DNA from: Actinomycetota bacterium
Lineage (GTDB): Bacteria; Actinomycetota; Actinomycetes; Actinomycetales; Dermatophilaceae
Direction: 5' to 3'
Length of the DNA: 64,000 nucleotides
Assembly: GCA_020160805.1 (NCBI GenBank)
Contig: JAIUPO010000004.1
Coordinates: 1-64,000 of the forward strand
Part shown: positions 15,625 to 26,946 of the stretch, in pieces
How positions within the stretch are numbered: the first letter of the stretch is position 1
How the letters are laid out: each line of letters opens with the position of its first letter
Position numbers and translations under genes: made by a program
The notes under the pieces: generated by a model
What the model was told of the DNA's origin: nothing
The model's database searches: none
The model's input: only the letters and a program-made list of their open reading frames with translations

Positions 15625-18600
15625 TCAGCCCCAGTGCGGCGGCCGCTGCTCAGCGATCCACCGATCCCGGCCGTCGCCCCCAGCCGCCACCTCGCCCCAC
15701 CCGGCGTCCGTGTCATCGCGGGTCTGCCCGCCGGCGGCATTCGCCGAACCGTCAATCGACGCACCACCCGTCGGGGGCCGCGAGGCGCGACGTGACCTTG
15801 GGATCGGCCCCGTTCGGACATCACCTGCGGCCAGTCGTTCCATGGCGGCCACGATACGAGCCTCTTCGCGAGCCGGGTCGCGGAAGAGGTCGACATTGAG
15901 GATCTTCAGCGGTCGCCAGCCGAGCCGTCGCAGTTGCTCGTGCACCAGTCGATCCCGCATGCGGGTGCTGCCGAGGGCGGCATATGCCGGGCCGTCGGTC
16001 TGGATCGCGAGGCCGCCGGCGCCGCGAGCGAACGGATCGGAGACCGCCAGGTCAACGACACCCGGCAGGATCCCCGGGCGCGCCCGCAACCCGCGCGCCT
16101 TAAGGCGCCGGGCCAGATCGGCCAGCAGCACGGAGGCCTCACCGGTCGGAAGATCGGGCGCCGCGGTCAACGCATCGGCCAGCAGCCGCAGCCCGGCGCG
16201 CGCCGGTCCCGGCCCGGCCGATTCGCGCACCACCGCCGGGTCGAGGGTATGGAGTACGGCCACTCGCGTCCGCCCCCGCGTCAACGCGGCCGTCAAGAGG
16301 GCGGCACCGGTCGTGCCTGCCACCTCCGCCGGGGCCGTCTGCCCGAGAACGACCAAGACCGCATCGCGCACCAACCCCGTCGCGTGCGCCCCATCGACAA
16401 CGACAAAGGGCTCGTCTCCGTCGTCGGCGAAGAACTCTTCGACGGAGGAGTCCATCGCGGCGGCGAGGGCGGTGCGAATGCGGTCGGCCATCTCGGGTGT
16501 GAGCGTGACGACCGCCAGGCTCTCCTTCGGCGCCAAGCGCGCGGCGAGCAGCGCCGCCCGCACGGTGTGCGACACCAAGCCATGGTCGTTCTCGGTGATC
16601 GCCGCCGCCTCAACGCGATAGGCCCCCGTGTCACGAGGCGCGGGGAAGCGGCGCATCGTCCCGGCATACGCATGCGCCACCGGCCACTCCATCAGCCGCG
16701 CGTCCCGCGAGCGGTAATGCCAGCCGAGTCGGTGCACGGGCCACAAAGCCGCAGCCTCGGCGAGAAGCGACGGTCCCCGATCGGCCCGCGAGGCCTGACC
16801 CCCCGCGGTCGCCGTGAAGGGCACCGGACCGGGCAGCGCCGAATCCCCGAGGATCAGCGCCTGCCGGGCGCGCCCGAGCGCCGCAGCCGCCTCCGCCACC
16901 GAGAGACTTTGGGCATCCTCGACGACGACCAGATCAACGCTGAGCCCGGCGGGCAGGGCCAGCCCGACGGCATACGGACTGGTCAGCCAGATCAACGGCA
17001 CCGACGGGTCGAGGCTGGACGCGATGCCCGCCGCGTGGCCGGCCTGCAGTGACCGATCGACATCCTGGAAGCGGGTCCGCGCGGCGCGGAGGTGGTCGCC
17101 GGTGGCGCGGGCATACCCCGGGTCCGACGCGGTCACCTGCGCGAGAAGCGATGCGAGCCAGACGAATTCGACCTCGGTGGGCACCGCGTCCGGGCTGACC
17201 CTCCGGGCCGCGAAGTCGTCGATGAGTTCGCCGAGGCCCGCCTCGCGGGCGCGGGCCAGATCGGCATTGGTGTCGGCGAGCGTATGCAGTCGCTCCCCCG
17301 CCCCCGCCAGCTCCGCCATCCGCTGGTGCAGCGCCGGCACGGGTTCGTGGAGCAGGTCCGGGTGGCCGTCGATCAGGCGCGACACCAGGCTCGCCTGCTC
17401 GGCGAGCGTGTCATAGGCCGCCTGCGCCGACGCGATCCCCTGGACCTGACCGGGCATGATCCGCGAGCCGCGCACGTGCTGCCAGAGCGGCCGGCTCGCC
17501 AGCGCGTCGCGCACCAGCGCGTGGAGGTCGCTCGGCGAAGCGCCCGGGCGCAGCAGCGCCTTCACCGCCCGCTCGTGCTTCCATCGGCCAAAGGCCCCGG
17601 AGCCGTCCGCGGCCGCCCACTCCTCCAGCGGCGCATCGAAGATGCCGAGTCGGAAGGCGTCCAGCACGCGGGTCAATCGGCCCATCCCGGCGATGAACTC
17701 GCCATGGTCGGCGAGCGTGGACATCGCCGGGACATCGATGCCATCGAAGGTCCGCCGGAAGTCGCTGGCGAAGCCGGCGAACCGCTCGGCGCTCAAGGCG
17801 GTCACGGCGTCCAGAGCCCGGGAGACGTCGGCCACGTCCGCGACCTGGGCCCCCCACCACAGGTCCTTGGGCTCATCGGCGGCCGGCCACGCGCCATCGG
17901 CCGCGGCGGCTTGCAGATCGCTTGACCACTGCCGCACCTGCTCCGGCCCGAAGGCGCGCAGCACCTGCTCGGGCAGGCGCACCTTCGAGCGCGGCGGATT
18001 CGGGTGCTCGCACACCGCGGCGATCCGCTCCTGCAGGTCGTGCAGCGACAGACCGTGCGGCTCGTGCACCCGGTGCATCCGGCTCACGTGCTCGCGCAAC
18101 TCCCGCCCGGCCGAACTCCAGTCGGACTGCACCTGCGCGGCCCGCACCGACGGGCGGCGCGGCCCGCTTCCGGCCCCGGCCTGCGGCGCCCGGAGTATGC
18201 CGGTGAGCCCGGCATGCGCGAGCCGCCCGGCAATCGCGGCGCGTGATCCCGCGGAGGCCGCGACGATGAGGGTGCGTTTGCCGGCGAGCGCGCGGTCGGC
18301 GGCGATGTTCACGACCGTCTGAGACTTGCCGGTGCCCGGGCCGGCGTCCACGACGACGGTCCGCCCGCCACGCACCGCTTCCAGTACGGCGATCTGGTCG
18401 GGATCGGCGTCCAGGACGGTCGGCATCTCCGGCTCGGCCGGCGCGAAATGCCGGCCCTTGTCGGGGCCGAGCGCCGTGCCGCGGGCGAGCGGCCCGAGCA
18501 GCGGGTGGCTTTCGGCCGCCGCAATGACCTCACGGAAGGCCGCAACCGCGGACAGCTTCGCGTACGGGAAGGTGGTCAGCCACATATCGGGAGTGATCCG

Positions 18601-19197
18601 CCACCCCGGCGGGCCGGCCCAGGCCCGGTTCAGGGCTTCATACGCGCTGGTCGGGTCGAAACCGTGCGTGCGCACGGACATGCGCACGAGCACATCGAAG
18701 GGAATATCCGTGCCGCCGGTGCTTTCCAGGAAGCTACGCAGGGCGGGGTTGAACTCCAACTCTCCGGTGGCCACGACATCGAATTCGGTCTGCCGGGCGT
18801 CGTGCGGAAGCACCTCGCACGGGCGCAGGAAGACCGGCGCGCTCGGCTTGGGGCCGCGCCGCTCGGTCCAGGTCGCCCGGCCCACCGCGAGAAAGCTGCC
18901 AGGGACGCCGCGTTCACGCTCCAGTTCGAGTTCTTTGGCGCGGATGGCGCGGGCCCGAGAGATCGCCCGCTCGCGCGCTGCAGGCTCACGGTAGAGCTCC
19001 GTGAGCCGGGTCTTCTTGCCCGCCAACAGCTTCGCCAGCCCGCCCGGATGAGCGTGGGTGATATCGAGCGCGACGGCGTGATCGGACCACAGCAAGGTGT
19101 TGGGGCCGGAGTGGGCTACCAGTTGCGCGCGCCACCCGGCGATCCGCTCCGCCGCCGCCTCCGGCGAACCGGGTCGGGGGGCGGGCGCGGGGGTCAC
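15625..19197 (-). CDS. Large SF1-type helicase with C-terminal nuclease-like region
   Basis: A 1190-residue AAA/SF1 helicase-like protein of a kind common in actinobacteria. Residues 1-270 are an N-terminal accessory region. Walker A is GPGTGKS at 286-292, the Walker B equivalent is VVVEDAQ followed by LILGDSALPGP (helicase motifs II-III), and motif V/VI-like segments follow (VDGAHATGLVRDAVLVVLG, LTAALTRGRTRVAVLHT). The end (TRMRDRLVHEQLRRLGWRPLKILNVDLFRD) resembles the DUF559/Vsr-type nuclease fold found at the tail of such helicases. DNA repair or defence is possible but unproven. GTG at 19197 fits a leaderless promoter (TAGCCT, 7-nt spacer); the longer frame to 19314 is rejected. Confidence 0.7.
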   Translation of the reverse strand: MTPAPAPRPGSPEAAAERIAGWRAQLVAHSGPNTLLWSDHAVALDITHAHPGGLAKLLAGKKTRLTELYREPAARERAISRARAIRAKELELERERGVPGSFLAVGRATWTERRGPKPSAPVFLRPCEVLPHDARQTEFDVVATGELEFNPALRSFLESTGGTDIPFDVLVRMSVRTHGFDPTSAYEALNRAWAGPPGWRITPDMWLTTFPYAKLSAVAAFREVIAAAESHPLLGPLARGTALGPDKGRHFAPAEPEMPTVLDADPDQIAVLEAVRGGRTVVVDAGPGTGKSQTVVNIAADRALAGKRTLIVAASAGSRAAIAGRLAHAGLTGILRAPQAGAGSGPRRPSVRAAQVQSDWSSAGRELREHVSRMHRVHEPHGLSLHDLQERIAAVCEHPNPPRSKVRLPEQVLRAFGPEQVRQWSSDLQAAAADGAWPAADEPKDLWWGAQVADVADVSRALDAVTALSAERFAGFASDFRRTFDGIDVPAMSTLADHGEFIAGMGRLTRVLDAFRLGIFDAPLEEWAAADGSGAFGRWKHERAVKALLRPGASPSDLHALVRDALASRPLWQHVRGSRIMPGQVQGIASAQAAYDTLAEQASLVSRLIDGHPDLLHEPVPALHQRMAELAGAGERLHTLADTNADLARAREAGLGELIDDFAARRVSPDAVPTEVEFVWLASLLAQVTASDPGYARATGDHLRAARTRFQDVDRSLQAGHAAGIASSLDPSVPLIWLTSPYAVGLALPAGLSVDLVVVEDAQSLSVAEAAAALGRARQALILGDSALPGPVPFTATAGGQASRADRGPSLLAEAAALWPVHRLGWHYRSRDARLMEWPVAHAYAGTMRRFPAPRDTGAYRVEAAAITENDHGLVSHTVRAALLAARLAPKESLAVVTLTPEMADRIRTALAAAMDSSVEEFFADDGDEPFVVVDGAHATGLVRDAVLVVLGQTAPAEVAGTTGAALLTAALTRGRTRVAVLHTLDPAVVRESAGPGPARAGLRLLADALTAAPDLPTGEASVLLADLARRLKARGLRARPGILPGVVDLAVSDPFARGAGGLAIQTDGPAYAALGSTRMRDRLVHEQLRRLGWRPLKILNVDLFRDPAREEARIVAAMERLAAGDVRTGPIPRSRRASRPPTGGASIDGSANAAGGQTRDDTDAGWGEVAAGGDGRDRWIAEQRPPHWG

Positions 19198-19228
19198 GGT
19201 GGCAAGGCTAATCCACGCGCGAAGGGCC

Positions 19229-21924
<2,696 letters not shown>

Positions 21925-21927
21925 GCC

Positions 21928-22539
21928 TCAGCGCAGCAGGCTGATGCCGAGCGCGATCATGACGACCGCGATCACGGCATCGAGGACGCGCCAGGCCATC
22001 GGACGAGCGAAGACCGGGGCGAGGAGGCGGGCGCCATACCCCAGCCCGGTGAACCACAGCAGCGAGGCGCCCGCGGCGCCGGCGGCGAACCACCAGCGCT
22101 GGCCGGCGTGGCTGGTGGCGACCGAGCCGAGGAAGACCAGCGTGTCGAGATAGACGTGTGGGTTGAGCCAGGTGAAGGCCAGCACGGTGAGGATGGCGGT
22201 GCGCAGGGGCACCGGTCCGCCGCCGTTTGCGGCCGCGTCGAGATGTTCGGCGTGCAGCGCGCGGCGGGCCGCGAGCAGGCCGTAGGCGATGAGGAAGGCC
22301 GCTCCGAGCCACTTGACCGCAGTGATCAGACCAGGAGCGGCCGCGACGAGCGCCCCCATTCCGCCCACGCCGGCGATGATCAAGACGGCATCGGAGAGCG
22401 CGCAGATCGCGACGATCGGCAGCACATGCTCGCGGCGAATCCCCTGTCGCAGGACATAAGCATTCTGCGCGCCGATGGCGATGATCAGGGCCGCGCCGGT
22501 GAGCAGTCCGGTGAGCGCGGCGGCTGCGGGGGATTCCAT
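21928..22539 (-). CDS. LysE-family amino acid exporter
   Basis: A 203-residue, six-helix exporter of the LysE/ArgO group for lysine or arginine. The family signature GAQNAYVLRQGI is at residues 23-34, with FTWLNPHVYLDTLVFLGSVA near 120, which marks the basic amino acid branch (LysE/ArgO) rather than RhtB. The ATG at 22539 follows a minus-strand TAGCGT box with a 7-nt spacer. Divergent from a LysR-family regulator, the LysE/LysG arrangement known from Corynebacterium. Confidence 0.88.
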   Translation of the reverse strand: MESPAAAALTGLLTGAALIIAIGAQNAYVLRQGIRREHVLPIVAICALSDAVLIIAGVGGMGALVAAAPGLITAVKWLGAAFLIAYGLLAARRALHAEHLDAAANGGGPVPLRTAILTVLAFTWLNPHVYLDTLVFLGSVATSHAGQRWWFAAGAAGASLLWFTGLGYGARLLAPVFARPMAWRVLDAVIAVVMIALGISLLR

Positions 22540-22610
22540 GACGGCAACGCTAGGTCGGCCGCCCTCCCCAACGCCAACTCACTTTTCTGACGAATCATTA
22601 GAGTTTCTGT
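22540..22610. promoter_or_regulatory. Divergent lysE/lysG promoter region
   Basis: Contains two leaderless -10 boxes: minus-strand TAGCGT (22547-22552) for the exporter and plus-strand TAGAGT (22599-22604), 6 nt before the regulator ATG. The AT-rich middle (about 22579-22610) is the likely regulator-binding zone; no operator was defined. Confidence 0.5.
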
Positions 22611-23513
22611 ATGGACGTGAGTCTGGAGCAGCTGCGCACCCTCGCCGCGGTTGTGGACGAGGGCACCTTTGATGCCGCGTCTGTGGCTCTCGGTGTGACG
22701 CCATCGGCCGTGAGTCAGCGGATCAAGGCACTGGAGGTGGCCTGCGGGCGGGTGTTGTTGACGCGCTCCAAACCGGTGCGGCCGACGCCACCTGGACAGG
22801 CGATGCTGCGGCTGGCGCGATCGAGTACGCAACTGGCCGACGACACAGCGCGCGAGTTGGGGCTCGGGACGAGTCGGTCCCACACGCGCTTGCCGATTGC
22901 GGTCAATGCCGACTCGATGGCGACCTGGTTCCTGCCCGCCGTGGCGCGACTGCCCGCGCGGCATCGAGCCGTCTTCGATGTCCATATCGACGATCAGGAC
23001 CGCACCTTCGAGTTGTTCAGCAGCGAATCTGTGCTGGCCGCGGTGACATCGGTGGCTCGGCCGGTGCCGGGCTGTTCGGTGACGCCGCTGGGCACGATGC
23101 GCTATTTCGCCTGTGCGGCAGTCGATTTCGCGGACGCTCACTTTCCTGACGGGCTGACACCCTCGGCACTGGCCACCGCGCCGGTGGTCGTCTTCAACCG
23201 CAAGGACAGCCTGCAGCACCGCTTCCTGCGAGAGTTGGCGGGGCGCGACCTCGATCCGCCGACGCACCACCTGCCCGCCTCGGCAGACTTCCTGCGCGGC
23301 ATCCAGCTCGGACTCGGCTGGGGGCTCGTGCCGGTGCTGCAATGGCAGACCTTAAGTGATGCCGACTCGATCGTCGGCCTGGCGCCGGATCGGCCCGTTG
23401 ATGTTCCGCTCTACTGGCAGGTGTGGACCTTGGACTCGCCAGCGCTGCAGGCCTTGACGTCCGTCGTCACGGCGGCAGCGGCCCACAGCTTGCTGCCGGT
23501 GCCCGCGGACTAA
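22611..23513 (+). CDS. LysR regulator, LysG/ArgP-like
   Basis: A 300-residue LysR-type activator. The N-terminal HTH is complete (LEQLRTLAAVVDEGTFDAASVALGVTPSAVSQRIKALE), and RVLLTRSKPVRPTPPGQAML links to the effector domain (PIAVNADSMATWFLP, FNRKDSLQHRFL). The ArgP/LysG subgroup is indicated by this effector sequence and by the divergent exporter; these proteins switch on export when lysine or arginine accumulates. Leaderless start at 22611. Confidence 0.88.
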   Translation: MDVSLEQLRTLAAVVDEGTFDAASVALGVTPSAVSQRIKALEVACGRVLLTRSKPVRPTPPGQAMLRLARSSTQLADDTARELGLGTSRSHTRLPIAVNADSMATWFLPAVARLPARHRAVFDVHIDDQDRTFELFSSESVLAAVTSVARPVPGCSVTPLGTMRYFACAAVDFADAHFPDGLTPSALATAPVVVFNRKDSLQHRFLRELAGRDLDPPTHHLPASADFLRGIQLGLGWGLVPVLQWQTLSDADSIVGLAPDRPVDVPLYWQVWTLDSPALQALTSVVTAAAAHSLLPVPAD

Positions 23514-23519
23514 GGTTCG

Positions 23520-24104
23520 TCAGGCGCAGAAGTCACACCGTCCCGTGGCCGGCAATGCCATGAAACAGCTGGGACAGAAGGACATCGGGCGCGCTTCCGC
23601 GCGGGCGGCCGAAGCCCGAGGGCGGGATGCGGCGCTTCGCGAGCTGCTGCGGACCACCGGGGCCTTGGCCCGCCAGCCACCGGCGGGCTCGGGCGCACCG
23701 GCCCACTGGTAACACGCGATCCGCTCGGTTGCCGCGAGGTTCTCGCGCTCCCGCGAAGACGCCGGTTCGGGCCGGTCATAGGCCGCGAGCGCACCGTCAT
23801 ACAGCTCCCCCACCTTGCCGTCGGTGGTGACGACCAGGGCAGTGAGGCAGGGTATGCCGTCGGCCCGAGCTGCCTCGGCCACGGCGGTCAGGCAGTTCCC
23901 AAGCCACTTGCTGGCGGGCACCAGGGCGCTCACACCGGTGTCGGCTTGGATGCGGGCCGCAAAGTCGGCGTGCCCGATCGTGCCCATCGGCCGGGCCGCG
24001 ACACCGGCGAGCAGGTCTCGCGCGGCAGGCACCCATCGCGCGTGCGCCGCCGTTCGGCCCACGGTGTGCCCCGTCTCGTCCTGGGCGAAACCTCCGATAG
24101 CCAT
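23520..24104 (-). CDS. Uncharacterised protein with C-terminal zinc ribbon
   Basis: A 194-residue protein without a recognised domain except a terminal CxxC pair (CPSCFMALPATGRCDFC) that should bind one zinc. The body has an Ala-rich helical part (HARWVPAARDLLAGVA, KWLGNCLTAVAEAARADGI) and a short beta segment (LTALVVTTDGKVGELYDG), followed by a basic linker. ATG at 24104 sits 6 nt from GAAAGG. It converges on the LysR gene, 6 bp apart. I cannot name a function. Confidence 0.65.
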   Translation of the reverse strand: MAIGGFAQDETGHTVGRTAAHARWVPAARDLLAGVAARPMGTIGHADFAARIQADTGVSALVPASKWLGNCLTAVAEAARADGIPCLTALVVTTDGKVGELYDGALAAYDRPEPASSRERENLAATERIACYQWAGAPEPAGGWRAKAPVVRSSSRSAASRPRASAARAEARPMSFCPSCFMALPATGRCDFCA

Positions 24105-24228
24105 GGGCATCCTTTCGCGTGCGCCGGACCGTCCCTTGGCAGGATATCGGGCACTCCTTTGCGGCCTGACGGACGTTGGGCCGTCGCCAAGCGGCCCGAA
24201 TCTTGCTGTCTCGGGACAGAATCGGCGA

Positions 24229-25476
24229 ATGGCTGTCATCCTGCTTGCCCTCGGATCGCGAGGCGATGTGCAGCCCATGGCGGTCTTGGCTGGGGAGCTG
24301 ACCCGCCGTGGCCAGGCGGCGCGGGTTGTCGCGACATCAGATTTCGCTGGCCTCGCCGCGGGCTGTGGCGCGGACTTCGTGTCGATTGCGGCCGACAGCC
24401 GGGAGGCCGTCGCGATGACCCATGCCCGATTCGGGCGACAGCTGTTCAGCCACCCGCTGGGACAGGCCTGGCTGTTGCGACGCTGGCTGGCCCTGATTGC
24501 CGAGCCGGTGGCGGATGCGTGCCTCGAGTCGATTGGGCCGGGCGATGTCGTGCTGTCCGGAATCCTCACCCGAGGGGTTGGACTCGCGCTCGCCGAAGCC
24601 CGCGGCGCCCGGCTGGTGACGGTGCTGCATACCGGCCAGGTGCCCACGCGCTATGCCGAGAGTCACTTCGCCTTCGACCACTTCCGGGGGCGGGCGACAT
24701 ACGACCTGCGCGGAGCGCGGCTGAGCTGGCGGATCGCCAGCGGCCTCGGCGCCCCGGCAGCGTATCTCGCGCGGGCGAAACTCGGGTTGCCGAGGCTGGC
24801 AGCCGGTGCCACGGCAGGGGCGGCCGATGCCTTTCCGGTGATCGTCGCCGCAAGCCCACTCGTGGTCCCGCCAGCTCACGATTGGCCGAAAAATGTTGTG
24901 TCGACGGGATATCCGACTCCGCGCCAGGAGTCATTCGCGCCGGATGCGGAGCTTGCCGCCTTCCTCGACGCTGGGCCGGAGCCTGTGTATGTCGGGTTCG
25001 GCAGCCTCGGCGCGAGCGGCGCCCACGACAACCTGGCGCCGGTGATCGAGGCGGCGCGCCTGAGTGGCCGGCGGATCGTCACGCCGGCCGTCGGTGGCGC
25101 GGCCGCCGGCTCGATCGACCGGCGGGTGCACGTGATCGACTCGGTGCCGCATGACTGGCTCCTGCCGCGGATGGCCGCCGTCATCCACCATGGGGGCGCC
25201 GGCACGACCTGGGCCGGATTGCTCAGTGGCCGGCCGTCCGTCGCCGTGCCGTTCGGAGTCGACCAGCCCTATCAAGCGCACCGGCTACACGGCCTAGGGG
25301 TCGGGCCGGAACCCATTCCGGTGCAGCGCCTTTCGGGCACATCACTGGCTCGGCTCATCGCCCAGGCAACCTCGGGGTCGTATGACGAACGCGCCGCGGA
25401 GGTTGGGCGGGTGGCACGGGCGGAGGACGGCACGGAGGCGACCATCGCGGCTCTCACGCGGTGGGGTTATCTCTGA
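24229..25476 (+). CDS. UDP-sugar glycosyltransferase, MGT/UGT-like (GT1)
   Basis: A 415-residue GT-B glycosyltransferase. The N-terminal LLALGSRGDVQPMAVLAGEL is the acceptor-side signature shared with sterol glucosyltransferases and macrolide-type GT1 enzymes. The C-terminal nucleotide-sugar site is VYVGFGSLG, VHVIDSVPHDWLLPRMAAVIHHGGAGTTWAGL and PFGVDQPYQAHRL (His and the terminal DQ pair). It should transfer a sugar from an NDP donor to a lipid or small hydrophobic acceptor. Acceptor unknown; no biosynthetic cluster adjoins it. Confidence 0.85.
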   Translation: MAVILLALGSRGDVQPMAVLAGELTRRGQAARVVATSDFAGLAAGCGADFVSIAADSREAVAMTHARFGRQLFSHPLGQAWLLRRWLALIAEPVADACLESIGPGDVVLSGILTRGVGLALAEARGARLVTVLHTGQVPTRYAESHFAFDHFRGRATYDLRGARLSWRIASGLGAPAAYLARAKLGLPRLAAGATAGAADAFPVIVAASPLVVPPAHDWPKNVVSTGYPTPRQESFAPDAELAAFLDAGPEPVYVGFGSLGASGAHDNLAPVIEAARLSGRRIVTPAVGGAAAGSIDRRVHVIDSVPHDWLLPRMAAVIHHGGAGTTWAGLLSGRPSVAVPFGVDQPYQAHRLHGLGVGPEPIPVQRLSGTSLARLIAQATSGSYDERAAEVGRVARAEDGTEATIAALTRWGYL

Positions 25477-25532
25477 CCGAGGGACCTCTTACCCGCTGGT
25501 AACCTCAGGGGAGTTCCCGAATCGGAGGCCCG

Positions 25533-26945
25533 ATGTCCGACTTCCCGTATGCCGACCGCTTTCATGTGCACCGCAGCTTGCCCGCGACTGGCAGGAACCG
25601 TGCGGAGGTGCTCGCCGAACTCGACACGATGGCGCGCGAGGAGGACGCCACCTGGGAGACCGGCAAGATCTCGGGGACGATGTACTGCGGGGATCACGAT
25701 CACTACGCATTCCTCAGCGAAGCCTTCGCGAAGTTCGCGCATGTCAACGCGCTGCAACGCGACTTGTGCCCCTCGCAGACGAAATTTGAGGGCGAGATCA
25801 TCGCGATGGTGCTCGACCTGATGCACGCGGACGCCGTCACGGCGACGACACCCGCCGGCCTAGTCACCAGTGGCGGAACCTTCAGCATCCTGCACGCGAT
25901 CCTCGCGTATCGGGAGTATGCCGCCGCCACCCGCGGCATCTCGGCGGCCGCCGGGCGGCTCCCCAATCTCGTCAAACCGGAGACCGCACATCCGGCCTTC
26001 GACAAGGCCTGCCACCTCTTTGGTATCGAAAATCGCACGGTGCCAGTCGATCCCACGAGCACCCTGGTGGATCCGGCCACGGTGGCCGAGGCCATCGACG
26101 ACAACACCATCGCGATCATCGGATCGGCGGGCAACTATCCCTACGGCACGATCGACCCGATCGCCGAGTTGGGCGCACTCGCCCTTGCCCGCGGCGTCGG
26201 GATGCATGTCGACGGCTGCCTCGGCGGCTTCATCCTGCCGTTCGGGGAGGAGTTGGGCTATGGCATACCCGCCTTCGACTTCCGCGTGCCCGGCGTCACG
26301 TCGATCTCGGCCGACACGCACAAGTACGGCTATGCCTTCAAGGGGTCCTCGGTAGTTGTGTTCTCGGACAAGGCGATTCGCAATGCGCAGTACTTCCATC
26401 AGCTCGGTTGGTCGGGCGGGAAGTACATGTCGCCGGGGATGGACGGCTCCCGATCCGGAGGCATGCTGGCCTCGACGTGGGCATCGATGGTCACACTCGG
26501 CCGGGAGGGTTATCGCGGCTATGCCGATGCCATCTTCGCCACCGCGCGGGAGCTGATGGCGGCGGTGCGATCCCACCCGGACCTGCGGATCATGGGTGAG
26601 CCGACTTTCTGTTTTTCCTTCACCAGCGATGCCTTCGACATCTATCACATCGCCGACTTCATGAAGCCGCGCGGCTGGCGCTTCAACGGCCAGCAGTATC
26701 CCAACGCAATTCACCTGGCGGTCACCCGTCCCCAGACGAAATCCGGTGTTGTGGAGGCTTTTTCGGCCGATCTCGCCGAGGCCGTCGAGTACGCCCGAGC
26801 GCAGCAGGCCGCTGGCCGCATGACGCAAAGCGGCGCGATCTATGGCGGTGTCGTCGGCGGGCTGAGCAGTGAGGTGGAGAGCGTCATGACGATGATCATG
26901 GACGGCATGCTCGACACGCAGCAGGCGCTGCCGCCGAGGGCGTGA
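25533..26945 (+). CDS. PLP-dependent lyase, sphingosine-1-phosphate lyase-like
   Basis: A 470-residue group II PLP decarboxylase-fold enzyme. LVTSGGTFSILHAI holds the PLP phosphate, HVDGCLGGFILPF carries the Asp contacting the pyridine nitrogen, and SISADTHKYGYAFKGSS contains the Schiff-base Lys. This THKYG signature fits the S1P lyase branch better than glutamate or tyrosine decarboxylase. S1P lyase cleaves a phosphorylated amino alcohol to an aldehyde and phosphoethanolamine. The stop is 1 nt before the GTG of an FGGY kinase, so kinase and lyase should share a pathway. GGAGG site upstream. Substrate unknown; an amino acid decarboxylase role is the alternative. Confidence 0.75.
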   Translation: MSDFPYADRFHVHRSLPATGRNRAEVLAELDTMAREEDATWETGKISGTMYCGDHDHYAFLSEAFAKFAHVNALQRDLCPSQTKFEGEIIAMVLDLMHADAVTATTPAGLVTSGGTFSILHAILAYREYAAATRGISAAAGRLPNLVKPETAHPAFDKACHLFGIENRTVPVDPTSTLVDPATVAEAIDDNTIAIIGSAGNYPYGTIDPIAELGALALARGVGMHVDGCLGGFILPFGEELGYGIPAFDFRVPGVTSISADTHKYGYAFKGSSVVVFSDKAIRNAQYFHQLGWSGGKYMSPGMDGSRSGGMLASTWASMVTLGREGYRGYADAIFATARELMAAVRSHPDLRIMGEPTFCFSFTSDAFDIYHIADFMKPRGWRFNGQQYPNAIHLAVTRPQTKSGVVEAFSADLAEAVEYARAQQAAGRMTQSGAIYGGVVGGLSSEVESVMTMIMDGMLDTQQALPPRA

Positions 26946-26946
26946 C

